Shown here: one piece after another, positions 42,567 to 42,711 of the stretch
Position numbering within the stretch: position 1 is the stretch's first letter
How the letters are laid out: each line of letters opens with the position of its first letter
From: an uncultured Saprospiraceae bacterium
GTDB taxonomy: Bacteria > Bacteroidota > Bacteroidia > Chitinophagales > Saprospiraceae
DNA: 42,711 nt
Assembly: GCA_938007965.1 (NCBI GenBank)
Contig: CALLMH010000058.1
Location: 1-42,711 of the forward strand
Direction: 5' to 3'
Program-made: the position numbers and the translations under genes
Notes under the pieces: generated by a model
What the model was told of the DNA's origin: nothing
What the model saw: the letters and a program-made list of their open reading frames with translations, nothing else
Database searches by the model: none

Positions 42567-42711
42567 AAAAAATAGTACTAATTGGATTTAATATACAATG
42601 TTAATTGTTTTAATATTGTACGATTTAAGTATAATATTTTATAAAAACAAAATAAAACAATACAAATAATTGTTTAAGTCTTTAAGGGGAGTATTATTAA
42701 AATACCCTAAA
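42567..42711. other. AT-rich end of the window
   Basis: About 145 bases of AT-rich DNA with no supported feature. Confidence 0.4.

Overview
The window comes from a chromosome of a member of the Bacteroidota, probably a marine Saprospiria-like lineage (the lineage is inference). The phylum call rests on three things. Three secreted proteins carry type IX secretion (T9SS) C-terminal sorting tails. Several upstream regions hold the Bacteroidota -7 element TAnnTTTG, and there are no clear Shine-Dalgarno sequences. The gene content also fits: a pre-sequence-bearing AtpB, TMEM220, a MlaE/MlaF pair and the small 'FxxKRFDYIP' membrane protein.

Left part (1-6283): an integron gene-cassette array on the minus strand with no integrase gene in view (a CALIN-like cluster). 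Four consecutive minus-strand genes or gene pairs are each followed by a roughly 70-nt imperfect hairpin of attC type. In three cassettes the R'' box at the 3' end is perfectly complementary (9-10 bp) to the first bases of the same cassette; in the fourth it matches over 9 bp. That is the signature expected of cassettes that once circularised. The cassettes carry: (1) a SLATT-domain membrane protein plus a UG/Abi-like reverse transcriptase, which looks like an antiphage system; (2) a YwqK/MORN-repeat protein; (3) an unknown 170-aa protein plus a frameshifted zinc-ribbon gene; (4) a T9SS-exported SBBP/beta-propeller-like protein. A fifth cassette begins at the left edge.

Core region (6.6-20.1 kb): ssb and recA; an F-type ATP synthase block atpB-atpE-atpF whose AtpB has a histidine-rich repeat region, with a terminator-like hairpin between atpE and atpF; a TMEM220 protein and an MsbA-like ABC exporter (minus strand); folA (DHFR); a fatty-acid desaturase; an SDR oxidoreductase; and a DsbD-N-like protein followed by a full DsbD with two N-terminal domains.

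20.3-20.97 kb is a non-coding locus behind a good Bacteroidota promoter. It contains a 51-bp direct repeat carrying the 5' half of a class-II tRNA, one complete class-II tRNA-like gene with a GUC anticodon and a roughly 70-nt insertion in its variable arm, and three copies of a hairpin module in which sequence changes preserve pairing.

20.97-29.65 kb: a degenerate TrpF-like gene joined to trpS, a MlaF/MlaE transporter pair, a class-A beta-lactamase-like serine hydrolase, a di-haem cytochrome c peroxidase/MauG-like lipoprotein, a small plus-strand lipoprotein, thrC and a small membrane protein. 30.1-41.4 kb: cell-surface and exported enzymes: an M1 aminopeptidase lipoprotein, a T9SS animal-type haem peroxidase, a lysoplasmalogenase-like membrane protein, a 1204-aa T9SS reprolysin-like protease with a P-domain, and an M28 peptidase. 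The right edge has a small recombinase-type HTH protein, an unknown lipoprotein and a truncated pseudogene fragment in AT-rich DNA.
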